From contig JAHEWK010000010.1 in the NCBI GenBank assembly GCA_020740775.1, positions 186,001-250,000 on the forward strand: a stretch of DNA of 64,000 bases, written 5' to 3'. Shown here piece after piece: positions 1-11,561 of the stretch. A program made the position numbers and the translations under genes. The stretch comes from Ilyonectria destructans (Eukaryota; Ascomycota; Sordariomycetes; Hypocreales; Nectriaceae). Position 1 is the first letter of the stretch; each line of letters opens with the position of its first letter. The notes below the pieces were generated by a model. The model saw nothing but the letters and a program-made list of their open reading frames with translations, had not been told where the DNA came from and made no database searches.

Positions 1-2347
1 GGTTCTGTATGGCGGAGACGACGTAATCCGACTGGGGGCAAGGTGAGGGAAAAAGTACGATGGGGGCAAAAATATAGCCAGGGAATTTGTCGTCGTCCGA
101 GTCGCTGCCGTTTTTTGACATGTTTCAAAGGCTGGTTGACAAGGCCATCAGAGACGACTTGGCGTGACAGGCGGGGGGGGGCAGCTGTTCCCCGCTTTTA
201 TTGTTCTGGGGAGAGATGCGATCAGTCAGGGCGTTGGGCTACGGCCGTTTGGCACGTCTGGGAAGTTAGATAGGGGATGACGAGGTCATGATAACGGGGA
301 TCGGGGTGGTTATGGGCTGTCATCTGGGTGAGGGAGCTATGGGGGGAAGAGTATTGTGAACTAGGCGAGAGAGGTCGTGAGATGACGTGGAGGGGATATG
401 GGAGGGACTGGACTGAGTAGGTATATATATATCTGAATAAATGGAATATTGAGACTGGGAGAGGATGATTCAGACTGGAGCATTTGTGTGTGAAGACGAG
501 TGGATGCAAGGCGGAGGGAGTCCCGTTGTATGACGAAAGTGTGTATCTGTACCTGCGTGGTACTACTGAGCACATTCGCCTAAGAGACACCGGAAAAGTG
601 AGAGGGGAGAGAGTTTGGTAGTGCAGTAAGCGATTAATTAAAGATTTTCCCTGTAGACCAACGTGTGTGTGAAAGCCAATTCATCCGTTTTCCGCGTGCT
701 CAAGCATCGGCGTCAGCATCCTCAGCATCGCAGTAGCAGGTCCAAACGAAGCTAGATCCTGGCTCAATGGAGGATGGGGCTGGAGGAAGGTTAGTGAGAG
801 AGGGGCGGACTGGCATGGATGGACATGGCGTGGAGTCGGTCTGGTGGTTGTCCAGCTTGGAACCTGGGCTGCTGGGCTGGTGCGAAGTACAGCACAGTGC
901 AGTACCGGCCTGAGCGAGAGCCGAGAGAGATGAGATGGGGTCGATCCTCCTGGTTTGTATCTGACTCTCTGACTGACTCTCTGACTCTCTGCGACTCTCA
1001 TTAGGCGCCAATGCCACAAGCCAGTAAGAGGCACGTCCCTCGATTACGGAGCACGGGCGCTCCAGTGGGCTGACTCCTGGTGCTCGGTGCCCAGCTCTCA
1101 GTGCCCAGGCCGTAAAAAAACAGGGACAATGACGATGATTGAGGGACTTCCATTGTACGCGCTGGCAGTCACTGCCACTGGTAAAACATGTGAATCGATG
1201 GCCCGCCTCGGGGTCAATTTTACTGCGTAGGCGCTCTGGGACAGCGCTGGCTGGGTCTGGAACTTGGCGACTTGGACTGTGACAGGGGGGTTGGTCCCTG
1301 GGCCTTTTTTTTTCTTCGTGTGCTCCTCCAGTTAGCCAGCAACGAGCTGTAGCGCAGGGTCACCGGGGCCAAGGACACGTACCTGGCGGAGGAGACCCGG
1401 GGGTGGGAGTACTGGGCTAATTCCCGCTACCTGGTTTGGCGCTGGAGATTGCACCGGTGCGTAGGTATATGGCCATATTGGTGTACCGGCTCCCCCAGGA
1501 CGGCTGCACAACGAGTTAGTACCTACCACTACCCGGACAGCTCTTCCTAGCAGTGTCCAGTATAGTACGGGCTCACTCGCAGCGGGTACCTGGTACCTAG
1601 GTACCAGCGGGCAGCTGGCTCACTCGCTGGTTCACCCGCTGGTTCACTCCCGTGGCTGGCTCGCTCCCTCCGCCGTTCGCTGCCCGCCCGCTGCCCACAG
1701 CTGCCCAGTGTGAGCAGCGCCCGTTCCATCCAGCTGCCCTTCCAGCTGCGACAGTCACAAATCTCTGTTTGCTCGCAGACTCAGCCCGTCCTCATCCTCA
1801 TCATTGATCTTCATCGCGCCCCTGGGACGCCCCCATTTCTGTCCCTCACCATGAGCACATGCACATAGCTTCCACGGAACCACGCCTATCTCGCATCTTT
1901 CCCACCTAAACCTCCCCTCCTCCCCCCCGGCCTTGGGCCTCCACGAGCCCACTGCCCAATCCCGCCGCACCATCTCCAATTCGTACCGTACCGCTGCTGC
2001 GCTACCCTCCGCTCCGCCTTGACGCTACGCGACCGTCCGTCAACCCAACTCCTCGACTGCATTGCATCCCATTCCGTCAGCCTCCTCCCCCGAGCCTGGT
2101 CATCCATCCTTCCTCCACGCCGACCTCGACCTCGACCTCGACCTCGCCGCCGCCGCCCGACGCCGAAGCCGACGCCGACGACGACGACAATCACCGCGAT
2201 CACGCCGCCGCCCTAGACGCCGCCGCTGCCGCTGGTCCAGCTCCAGCCCCAGCTTCTGGCTCCCGTCCGCATCCCCCCCAGCGTCTGCTGCTGTTGCTGT
2301 TGCCGTTGCGCTGCTGCCGCCCGCAACCCACCCAACCAGCGCCAGCC
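1..2347. other. Upstream region of YAK1, no gene seen
   Basis: No convincing coding region is seen. The stretch holds simple repeats, for example the GACTGACTCTCTGACTCTCTG tract near 960-1000 and GCTGGTTCAC-type repeats near 1615-1650. It also holds an 18-bp perfect palindrome at 1590-1607 built from GGTACC and CCTAGG. The last 500 bases before the YAK1 start are pyrimidine- and C-rich, which fits a long 5' leader and promoter of that gene. Short open frames here have no protein-like composition. Confidence 0.6.
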
Positions 2348-5279
2348 ATGGATCCCCAGTGGCAGTCGTATCCCGACGCGGCCTCGCCCGGCGCCTCGAG
2401 GCGACATAACGGCAGCGGCCAGATGCCCCGGGACTACGCTGGCCAGCCCCCGCCGCCCGCTGGATACAAATACGACCAGTTCCACGGCGGCGTCCCCGTC
2501 CAGGCGGGTGCTGCTCCTCCCTCTGCCGCCGTCAACAACAATCCCGCCGTCTCCTCCATTGCCACCTCCATTGCCCCCTCCCACATGCGCGACGGCAACG
2601 GCGACGTCGCCATGCATGATGCCCACGATGCCCACGCCGGCATCAAGTATCCCATGAGGCCTCATCACCAGTCTCACCTCTCGGGTGGCCGTCCCGTCAA
2701 CCTGCACTCGCCTCAGGAGCCCTCCGCCGCCGCCCAGCGATACTCTCCCATGGAGACGCTGTCCCCCACCTCGCCCTATGCCTCCAAGCCGGGCCCCGTC
2801 GGCCAGCTCGCCAGCCCAACCCAGAGGCAGTCACCCACCCGCCAGCCCGACTACTCTCAATCTCCCTATTATGGTGGTCGCCAGCAAGCCCAGCAGCTCC
2901 CCCCCATCACGCCCTACGCGTCTACCAACAGTCAGGACGGTTATCCCTCGTCCGCAGTCGCCCACCTTGATGGCGCTTTTAACCTGGATCCCAAGTCCCC
3001 TCGTCGCCCTGTGCCCACCATGGCAGTTACTCGGGGCCCCGTCCCCGAATTCAAGAAGTTGAGGGCCCCTACCGATCTCAGGCCCAAGGTCAATGCCCAG
3101 CCGCCCTTCCGTCGCGCCAACCCCGAAGGCGGCTTCATTAGCGTAAGTATCCGTCATTTCCACCTGGATTGTGCCCCTAAATTGTACTCACGCGCTCTTG
3201 TAGCCCCTCCAAGCCCTGACAGTTCACCTCCCCGCCACGTATCGCATCTGCAACCCGAGCTTCAAGTACGAGTCGTCTCGAAACCCTCGCCGAGTCTTGA
3301 CCAAGCCTAGCAAGGGTGTCAAGAATGATGGCTACGACAACGAGGATAGCGATTACATTCTATACGTCAACGATATCCTTGGCTCCGAGGAAGCTGGCCA
3401 CAAGTATGCACCACTCCGAGCCATTGTCATAAATTTGTAGTCGCTAACTTGCCTGCCTAGGAATCGGTATCTCATCCTGGATGTCCTCGGTCAGGGTACC
3501 TTTGGTCAGGTCGTTAAATGCCAGAACCTAAAGACCCAAGAAGTGGTGGCTGTAAAGGTCATCAAGAACCGCACTGCCTACTTCAACCAAAGTATGATGG
3601 AGGTCTCAGTTCTCGATTTGGTATGGCCGTCATCCTTTTATCCCTTTGCTGCTGGCCAGAAACTGACCACAGGAATCAGCTCAACACGAAGCTTGACAAG
3701 AACGACGACCACCACCTCCTGCGCCTCAAGGATACATTCATCCACCGCCAGCATCTGTGCTTGGTGTTTGAACTCCTGAGCGTTAACTTGTACGAGCTCA
3801 TCAAGCAGAACCAGTTCCGAGGACTCAGCACTACTCTTGTTCGTGTCTTCGCCCAGCAGCTTCTCAATGGCCTTGCGCTCCTCAACAAGGCCCGCCTTAT
3901 CCACTGCGATCTGAAGCCCGAGAACATTTTGCTCAAGAACCTCGAGAGCCCCATTATCAAGATCATTGATTTTGGTTCCGCCTGTGACGAGCGACAAACC
4001 GTCTACACTTACATCCAGTCCCGATTCTACCGGTCCCCCGAGGTCCTGCTCGGCCTTCCCTATTCCTCCGCCATCGACATGTGGTCCCTTGGATGTATTG
4101 TGGTCGAACTTTTCTTGGGACTGCCTTTGTTCCCAGGTTCGTCGGAGTATAACCAAGTGGCGCGTATTGTCGAGATGCTTGGAAACCCGCCCAACTGGAT
4201 GATCGAGATGGGCAAGCAGGCAGGCGAGTTCTTCGAGAAGAGGCAGGATGAGTTTGGACGACGAACCTATCACCTCAAGAGCATGGAGCAATATGCGCGA
4301 GAGCACTCCACCAAGGAGCAGCCCAGCAAGAAGTATTTCCAGGCCAGCACCTTGCCCGAGATTATCAAGTCCTACCCCATGCCTCGCAAAAATATGAAGC
4401 AGAGCGAGATTGACCGAGGTAGGCACCCCAGAACTGATGCACCTGGCTGAGAATAAGCTAACAGTCCCAGAAATGAACAACCGGATAGCCTTTATCGACT
4501 TCGTTCGCGGTCTCCTAACGATCAACCCTCTGGAGAGATGGTCACCTCAACAGGCCAAGCTCCACCCATTCATTACCCAGCAGAAGTTCACTGGGCCATT
4601 CGTGCCACCCATGAACCTCAAGTCGAGCTCACTCAACAGGTCTCCAGCACCCGGGACTCAGCAACAGCAGCAAGCTGAAGCACTTAGCAAGCAACGGGCG
4701 CAGGCGGCGCAGGCGCAGGCCAACTCAGCGGCTCAAGGGGCGTACGCTTCTATGGCTACTGGACAGTATCCACAGTCTGGGCACGCGCAGTCACAGATGT
4801 ATGGCAACAATGCCATGTACTCGCCTGGCGGCGGCAGTCATGGAAACGGGCCAGCTGCGTATGGCCAACAGTCGGGCCAGTATGGTCCAATGGTCATGGC
4901 TCAACCGCCTCAGCAGATTCCCCAGGGCGTTCAGTATGCCCAAATGCCCCAGCCGCAGATGTATCAGCAAGGAGGAATGCGACCAGCTCGACAACGGGCA
5001 TCTACCATGGAGCAGCAACAGAGTGGCATCCCGGCGGCTATCCAGCGAGTGGCTAGCCACCTTGACCCCAGCCAACCTATCCGCCTGCAACCCAGCCCTG
5101 CGTACTACCCGCCTTCTGGAGACATGAGCGGCGGTGGTGATAACGGACCTCGATCAGCAAGAAGAGGAAGTCGCGTCCAGCAAGGCGGACGAGGTAGCAA
5201 CCGGGACTTTATCCGCAACCTGGAGGAGCGTACTCTCGAAGAAGGCTTTATGGGAAACAACCAGAACGCTTGGCATTGA
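2348..5279 (+). CDS. YAK1: Dual-specificity protein kinase YAK1 (DYRK family)
   Basis: Predicted 900 aa (yeast Yak1 is 807). Exons are 2348-3142, 3204-3403, 3461-3620, 3680-4418 and 4471-5279. The first 330 residues are Pro/Gln/Ser-rich and disordered. The kinase domain spans about residues 333-663: Gly-rich loop GQGTFGQV, catalytic Lys in VAVKVIK, catalytic loop HCDLKPEN near residue 460, then DFGSA. The DYRK activation loop carries Y-T-Y before SRFYRSPE; the second Tyr is the family's cotranslational autophosphorylation site. A Gln-rich tail follows. Yak1 restrains growth downstream of PKA/TOR and promotes stress responses in cytoplasm and nucleus (family knowledge). The start at 2348 has a GCCATGG context; an in-frame start at 2294 is possible. 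The last intron could also end at 4464, adding two residues, but the branch site favours 4470. Confidence 0.95.
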
Positions 5280-6429
5280 GTTGCCCTATATGATGGACTG
5301 GACGTCCATGTCAACCCGTGATTACTCTCAGTCGCTAGCCAAGGGTTGGCCGTGCCTGCACGAGATTGGCATGACATGGACGAGCGTTGGCTTGAGGTTG
5401 ATATTGAGCAAGGCCGTAGTGTCTTGCTGGGGTCGCAGCCGGAGCCTCCCCCTTTCTTCACCTCACGACTGCGATAAGACGGAATACCCAGGGCATGCCG
5501 AGTTTACCTTTCGGTCAGCCCTCGACCGACAAACGTGATGGTAGAAAGGGGGTATGGGCAAGGCGCTTTGAAGAAATTGCAGAGGTGAGGAGGTGTTCTG
5601 AATACGAGGATGTACCGAAGGGGACCTCGAGCCACGGCGTTCGGGGCTCTAAACATCCACGACAAGCACGTGGGTTGAGCGGAAGGGTGGGGATGTTGCA
5701 TACAGAAAAGGGGAACTGTTCACGGATGATTTTACTTGCTTTGTTGCGAAGGGAGGCATGTCTAAGATGCGTCGTCAACTTGACCGACATGCGCCCTGGT
5801 GGTTTATTTCCTCTTGCACGGTGCCGGCCTGTCGCGGAACCTGGCCGGCCGGCTCCACCACGGAGAAGCCGGACGGCGACGGGGTATAGGAGACGGCGAC
5901 GATGGTGGTTTATGCCTAGCGCAAATGTGCCCAGCGCAGATGTAGCTTGGCTGTAGATATGTTACTTTTTGTCTTGATTTGGTGTATGAGGGCGATGCGC
6001 TTGCATAGCAAAGGATTCTTGGGTTGCGACTCTCCCGCATGTAGTTCTATCGGCTTGTTTGTTTTCACCCTCGGGGCGTGCTGAGATGGGTCAAGGAACA
6101 ACAATATGACAAGTTGCCTAAGTCTATAAAGTCTTGATCCCTTTTTCTTCGTGGCCTTTGTTCACGGTCTGGTATTCTTCCTCTGCTACACGTCGACTGC
6201 CTGGACTATCTTCCTACTTCGGTGCTACCCAAGTGATTCCAGTCATCCTGTGCCGAAAAAAAAGATTGCAGGATATATCACACTCCTAAACGCCGCACCG
6301 TAAACCCTGTCTCTTCCGCACTAGCATGTTCCGGCTTTTCTAATGCTACAATGTCGAATTCAAATCCTCCCCGAACGCTTCCATGGGGACGAAGTAAAAG
6401 TGTCCCCGGCACAGCGCTGGCGTCCCGAA
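5280..6429. other. Convergent 3' region between YAK1 and the RRM gene
   Basis: The two flanking genes converge here, so most of this stretch should be 3' UTRs. No protein-like frame is seen. Short A-rich runs such as the one at 6257-6264 could serve polyadenylation, but no definite site can be assigned. Confidence 0.5.
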
Positions 6430-7585
6430 TTATCTGCTGCCTCGTCCCCTCTGGTTTCCGCGCCCTCTTCGGTTGCCATTGACGAGCCTGTCGCTGTACA
6501 GCCGGTCGGACCGCGAAGAGGAGCCGTTGGTGTTGGCAGTTGAAGCGTCCATGAGGTCAGGGAAGCCCATGGAACCGTCGACGACGCTTTCGTTGTTGTT
6601 GGTGGCATTCTTGCCAGCGCGAGAGCCTCGGGGACCGCTAGGGGCGTTGGCGGGAGGGTTGGCCTTCTCGGTGGCCTGGTAGCCACCGAGCTTGGGGTAG
6701 ACCTTGATAAGTCGACCGTCGGCCTGGGAGTCTCCGTTAGCAAGGGGTGTTTATCGGAGTGGGAGGGGAGGAGAAACGCACCGTCTTGTCATTGAAGGTT
6801 TCAATCACCCGTTCGCCGCCCTCGCGCGAAGCAAAGGCCATCTCTACAATGATGATGGGGTTGGTTTTGATGATTTTACAACTCACCATCTCGCCGCCTA
6901 CGGGAGTCATGGCGCTCTCGATGTCAGCTGCAGTGGTTCCGGGAGCAAAGTTCTGCGCCATGATGGTGTAGGGACCAGCAAGGCCGCGGATAGTAAGGCC
7001 CATGGGGTTCCCGGGCTTCTTAATGATGTTGACTTGCTGGGGCGCATCCGACGAGGTGTCCATGCGGTCGACTGCGGCGGACAGGCGCGAGGCGCGCTGG
7101 TTGGCCTTCTTGCTTCCGGGGGCGGTGATCCGGGAGCTCAGGGAGCCTCCGCGGGTCTTATTGCTGTTGTTGTTAACGGCGTGGTGTAGGTCGTGAGTCC
7201 ATTCGCCATTGACATTGCCAGGGGGCGGGTTCGGTCGGAGGTTGATGGAGTTGCGCTGCTAGGAGCAAAAAAGACGAATTTTAACAACCGGTCTTTGAAA
7301 CACGGCGGTGGGATCGGGAGGTGGACTGTAGCTGTACCTTCTTTACACCGACGCGGCTGGCGAGGGACGGGCCCGGCGCGGCCTTGAGCTTCGAGGGAGC
7401 GCTTTGACGGCGGTTCTTGGAGAAGATTCTGTCCGCGAGGGCTTCATTCTTCTTCCGCTCGCGCCCTGAGGAAGCGAAGAGCCGTGGTCAGTCGGATGTC
7501 GCAGATCGAGGGTGGTAGGTCGAGAGGAGGTGGTTCGCTTACCGTCTTGGATGATCTTGTCGAATTCTGTGGCGACCTTGGCCAT
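6430..7585 (-). CDS. RRM-domain RNA-binding protein with RGG-like tail
   Basis: Predicted 313 aa. Exons on the minus strand are 7585-7543, 7465-7338, 7258-6782 and 6723-6430, and the sum is in frame. The N-terminal 120 residues are basic. Residues about 140-225 form one RRM: a beta-1 segment GPYTIMAQNF, helix TTAADIESAM, a central strand ending IIIVEMAFAS, and a last strand GRLIKVYPK. The tail is Ser/Asn-rich and ends in RRGRGNQRGRGSR, an RGG-like RNA-binding motif. The layout (basic ends flanking one RRM) resembles Yra1/Mlo3-type mRNA export adaptors, but that is only a resemblance. The gene diverges from the PPR-like gene across 502 bp. The first intron lies in the 15th codon. The second intron could end 3 nt later (tandem TAGCAG acceptor), which would drop one Gln. 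Confidence 0.8.
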
Positions 7586-8087
7586 GGTTGGCAATATAAT
7601 GACGAGTCGCGGGTGATTCGAGAGGGAGAAGTGAAGCTGGACAGGGAGAGAGAGAAAGAGAGAGAACGGAGGAAAGGAGAGGAAACCCGATGATATCCTG
7701 GCGGTTTGAACGATTGGGGCGAGAAATAGATGCTTGTTTGAGTCTCGACCTTTGTCTGGACGTGAGAAGAAATGGAGATGCGACGGCGCGAGCGCGTATC
7801 TGACCGGAGAGACGTGGACCTTCGCAACAGGGGGAGGGGTGGCTGTAAGGCCTGGCGCTCCCGCGCGGCTGACGGGCTGAGAGGTACGTACCACGCGCAT
7901 CCTTAAGCGCGCCCAGCCGTGGACGGTACCTCAGCAGGCACATGGGTACTTTGGTTGCTCCAATCCTGCTGATAAGATAACGGCGAGTCGCCTCGAAATT
8001 TTGGACTGCGCATGTCTAACGCCCCGGTCCCTCTTGGTCCATCACCAAATCCTCCACCCGCAAATCTGCCAAACCCAACAACTCGCC
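7586..8087. promoter_or_regulatory. Shared divergent promoter, RRM gene and PPR-like gene
   Basis: These 502 bp separate the start codons of two divergently transcribed genes, so both promoters must lie here. A strongly purine-rich stretch at about 7617-7690 (+ strand) is a CT-rich leader for the minus-strand gene, typical of constitutively expressed fungal genes. No TATA box is obvious. Confidence 0.5.
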
Positions 8088-10533
8088 ATGGCGGAGGGTA
8101 TCATGTACGGCGCATCCATGCGCAGGGCAATTCGGCAGCTGCATCAGCCGAGGATTGCTCTCGAAAGGACTGCGCTGCTCCAGACCCGTTCCTTCCTCCA
8201 GCCGCACCCTCGATTCTCCTCGACTACGGCTACTACGACTACCACCCCCAACACCTCCACCACCTCCGCGAACACCGCGACTCCCACCCCTTCACAGGTG
8301 ACGGCTTCAATAAAGGCCGATGCGCCGCAAACATTCGATGCAGACCCCGAGGAACTTTCAGTATCCGCGAAGAAGGCTAGAGAGAAGCTGGAACGGGCTG
8401 TGAAAAAGAACCTCCCGTACCTAGACGATCCGTGGAAGTTGGGACAATACGTCACCGATGCGCTCGCCAAGGACCGATTCGACGAGGCCCTGCTTCTGAC
8501 CCAGAAAGCTAGCAATAAGGACCAAGTTGTGGTATCCTGGAATCATCTCATCGACTACCAGTTGGAGAAGCAACAGCTAAGAAAGGCCATCAAGTTATAC
8601 AACGAGGTTAGTGCTAGTCCTGTACCAATTCGTGGTCGTGTGAGCAACGATATACTGACACCCAATCCAGATGAAGAAGCGGGCTCAGCTACCCAATATG
8701 CAGACTTACACGATCATATTCCGTGGGCTCGCCAAGTCACAACACCCCAAATTGGCCGTGTCCGAGGCCATCAGGCATTATCAGATCCTTTTGAAGGACA
8801 GCCGTCTGGAGCCGAACTCGACCCATCTCAATGCAGTTCTTAATGTTTGCGGCAAAGCTGGAGACTTGGATTCCATGTTCTCCATCGTCGACACGGTCAA
8901 CGAGTCAACTCGAGCCCCCACCGCTTACACCTACACATCCATCATTAATGCTCTTCGATTCAACGTCTTGGGTGAAATCAAGGACTTGCCAGAGGAGCAG
9001 AAGAACGACAACATCATGAAGGCTATTGGCCGCGCCAAGGGTCTTTGGGAGGAGGCTATTTCGAAGTGGCGCCAGGGACGGTTGATCATTGACGAGGAAA
9101 TGGTGTGCGCAATGGGTCGGCTGCTCATCATGGCGCCTGACCGTGTTGACAAGCGCGAAGTTCTCGACCTCATTGAGCAGACGATGAACATCCCTAACTT
9201 GTCCAAACCGGAGGTTGTCTCTGCGGCAGACTTCCAAACAAAGGGCCTTGCTCGCGCGGGCTCCTCCAAAATGGCGTCCCGCGTCGCCTGGGTAGCTCCT
9301 GATCGCAACACTCTAGCTTTGGTGCTCACGACACTGTCATCCTCCAAGTTGACCACATGTGGAATCAAGTACTGGAACATCCTGGTCCGGGAGCACGGCA
9401 TTCAACCGGACATGGACAATTGGATGCGAATGTTTGGCATGCTCAAGCTGGCCAAGGCCAGCGCTCACGCTTGCGAGATCCTCGACATTGTCCCTGACGA
9501 GTACATTAACGCCAGACACTACCAGATGGCCATGGAGACGTGCGTGCGTGACAACATTAACCAAAATGCCATCAAGAACGCCAACAAGGCGCTCAACTCG
9601 ATGGTGAAGAGGCTCAGGGTTCCAGACCCTCATACCATGCGTCTATACCTCCGTGTCTCCCTCGTTAGCCACTACCAACTCCGGACCCGATCCGACAAGG
9701 GAGATGTAGCCGGGGCCAAGCGTGACTACGGCATGCAGATCACTGAAGCCCTCGCCCGCCTCTGGGATCCGTACCGCAAGCTTCACAACCACTACTTCAA
9801 CGTTGTTAAGCCTAAGGACGATAAGGCTGAGGGCATCAACTACAACAATAAGCGTGAGGTCATCGCCCTCGCTCGAATCATGTATGGCGCCTTCAACAAA
9901 ATTATTCAGCAGGGCATGCTCCCCGATGCCGACTTGCAAGAGATCCGCCCCATCGGCGCCCGCATCAACCGTGAGATCCACACCTTCTTCGCCAACCGCG
10001 AGGAGCTTGAGCCCAACCTGCGCAAGTCCAAGGGCCGTGGCACCGCCGAGGAAGATATGTCTGAGTATAACGAGATTCTCGGCGGCGACTTTGAGTGGGA
10101 CACCACCCAGGCCGGACGGCCGAAACCCGAGCGACGAAATGACCGTATGGGAGAGGACAGACCCAGGTCCAGATTCGGTGGCGAGCGCCGTGAATCACGT
10201 ATGGGTGAAGACCAGTCGAGGTCAAGATGGGGGAATGAGCGTCAAGACTCTCGAAGGGGCGAAGACCAGTCCAGATCTAGGTGGGGAGATGCCCGGAGAG
10301 AGTCTCGAATGGGTGAAGAGAGACCTGGGTCGAGACGAAGCGAAGGCCGACGCGAGTCTGGTATGAGTGAAGACAGGCCCAGGCCTAGACGAAACGATGA
10401 ACGACGAGAGTCCCGCATAAACGATGACGGTCCTCGCTCGAGACGAGGGTATGAGCGCCGAGATCATGAGCAACCCGATGAGCTCCGCGGAGTGCGTGAA
10501 CCGTACCAGCGACGCGCGAACCTGCCATGGTAA
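8088..10533 (+). CDS. Mitochondrial PPR-like protein with Arg-rich 18-residue repeats
   Basis: Predicted 793 aa from exons 8088-8606 and 8671-10533. The N-terminus is rich in Arg and poor in acidic residues (MRRAIRQLHQPRIALER), as in a mitochondrial presequence; an internal Met at codon 6 could be the real start. Residues about 190-300 show pentatricopeptide-like helices: NMQTYTIIFRGLAK, PNSTHLNAVLNVCGKAG and TAYTYTSIINALR. PPR proteins bind organellar RNA for processing, stability or translation. The best guess is a fungal mitochondrial mRNA or ribosome factor of the CCM1/RMD9 kind, with the exact family unassigned. The last 130 residues hold six 18-residue repeats of the form ERRESRMGEDQSRSRWGN, highly charged and probably disordered. 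Nothing is missing in the reading frame. Confidence 0.8.
10123..10460 (+). repeat. 54-bp coding repeat encoding 18-residue Arg/Glu units
   Basis: Six imperfect tandem copies lie inside the PPR-like gene. Each encodes E-R-R-x-S-R-M-G-E-D-x-x-R-S-R-x-G-x or a close variant. Copies have diverged mostly at the Met, Pro/Ser and aromatic positions, so the array is not a recent expansion. Confidence 0.8.
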
Positions 10534-11110
10534 GCGGGGTCTGTATGATACTCTGTATTGATATCTTGTGAGATAATTGACAGGTCTGGGTTTGGCGATA
10601 TGTAACATATATATGAAGGAAAAAGCATAGCTGGTCAGCGGACGCGGAGTTTAGGGCTGCTGGATTCCCACGGATGACATATGACTAGACAGATCTTTCA
10701 CAGTACTGTAACTGTAACAACATGAAATCATCTCCTCGAATATTTTTGTTAGTTCTGCATATTATTATTAGGTTAGATGATCTTGATGTTAAGCCGGCCG
10801 TCAGCTACCTGGACAAAGCAGAAGACATACCAGCATTACATATCCTGTCGCTTATGGTGTGTCCAATCCACCACTCCCTCAAAATCTATAGAAGGGATCC
10901 AAGGGGATGTTTATATGCTGTTACGTTGCAGTACTGTTCAAAATTTATCTTACAGGGCAAGAGGACTTTGGGACACGAGTCCCTCCACGGCGAGCACAGG
11001 AATAGGCTATTTGACAAACATGATGGACCACCTTTATTAGCGACCGAAAGGATCGTGCCACATATAGAATTCTCGTACGCACTATAAGAGTATACATGGC
11101 CGAAAGTGGT
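10534..11110. other. 3' region of the PPR-like gene, no gene seen
   Basis: This AT-richer stretch holds the 3' UTR of the PPR-like gene. The short open frames here are not protein-like. Confidence 0.4.
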
Positions 11111-11300
11111 ACAGATTTTATGAACTCGAACAAACATTGGAGGGGCCATTGTGCTCAAGTTTTGAAGGTTGTAATTCAGGGAATGTTACCTCCCCTAATC
11201 CTCGGAAACTCGTCTCCGAAAGATTCTCAAAACTACGCCTTGTAATGAACCACTATGCTCCAGGCGAGTCATGAGATGCCCCTTGATTTCGAGGACACAG
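11111..11300 (+). pseudogene. Decayed copy of the unknown gene at 44.3 kb
   Basis: By eye this stretch aligns with 44325-44556. Shared blocks include ACTCGA-CAAACAT, GTGCTCAA, GAAA--CTC, ACTACGCC, ATGAACCAC, and TTTCGAGGA-AC at the end. The 44-kb copy reads as one open frame across this segment, while this copy is interrupted by stop codons and has a deletion of roughly 10 bases after ATGAACCAC. It is therefore a relic of the same gene family. Its borders are approximate. Confidence 0.55.
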
Positions 11301-11561
11301 CCTAGCAAGGTATTAAAGGGAGTAAATACAGGCTTCAATACACTACTCTTCTGACCTGGTAACGAAGCAACCCATGCTGAATGGAAAATCCGCTGCCATA
11401 GACGGCCTTCAACTAACCATTTTGTTTACCACCTCTTGAGTAATTCCATATCTGAAGCTCCGTGTCACAGTAGACGCACCTAATCTCAACTTAGTGTTTT
11501 AAGTCGATGCTCTCACAAAGGTAATGCAAGCTTTTGGGCAAAGGGGATATTAGGGAATCTC
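11301..11561. other. Spacer between the relic and the next gene
   Basis: No coding signal is seen. It probably contains the 3' UTR of the minus-strand gene that ends at 11562. Confidence 0.3.
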
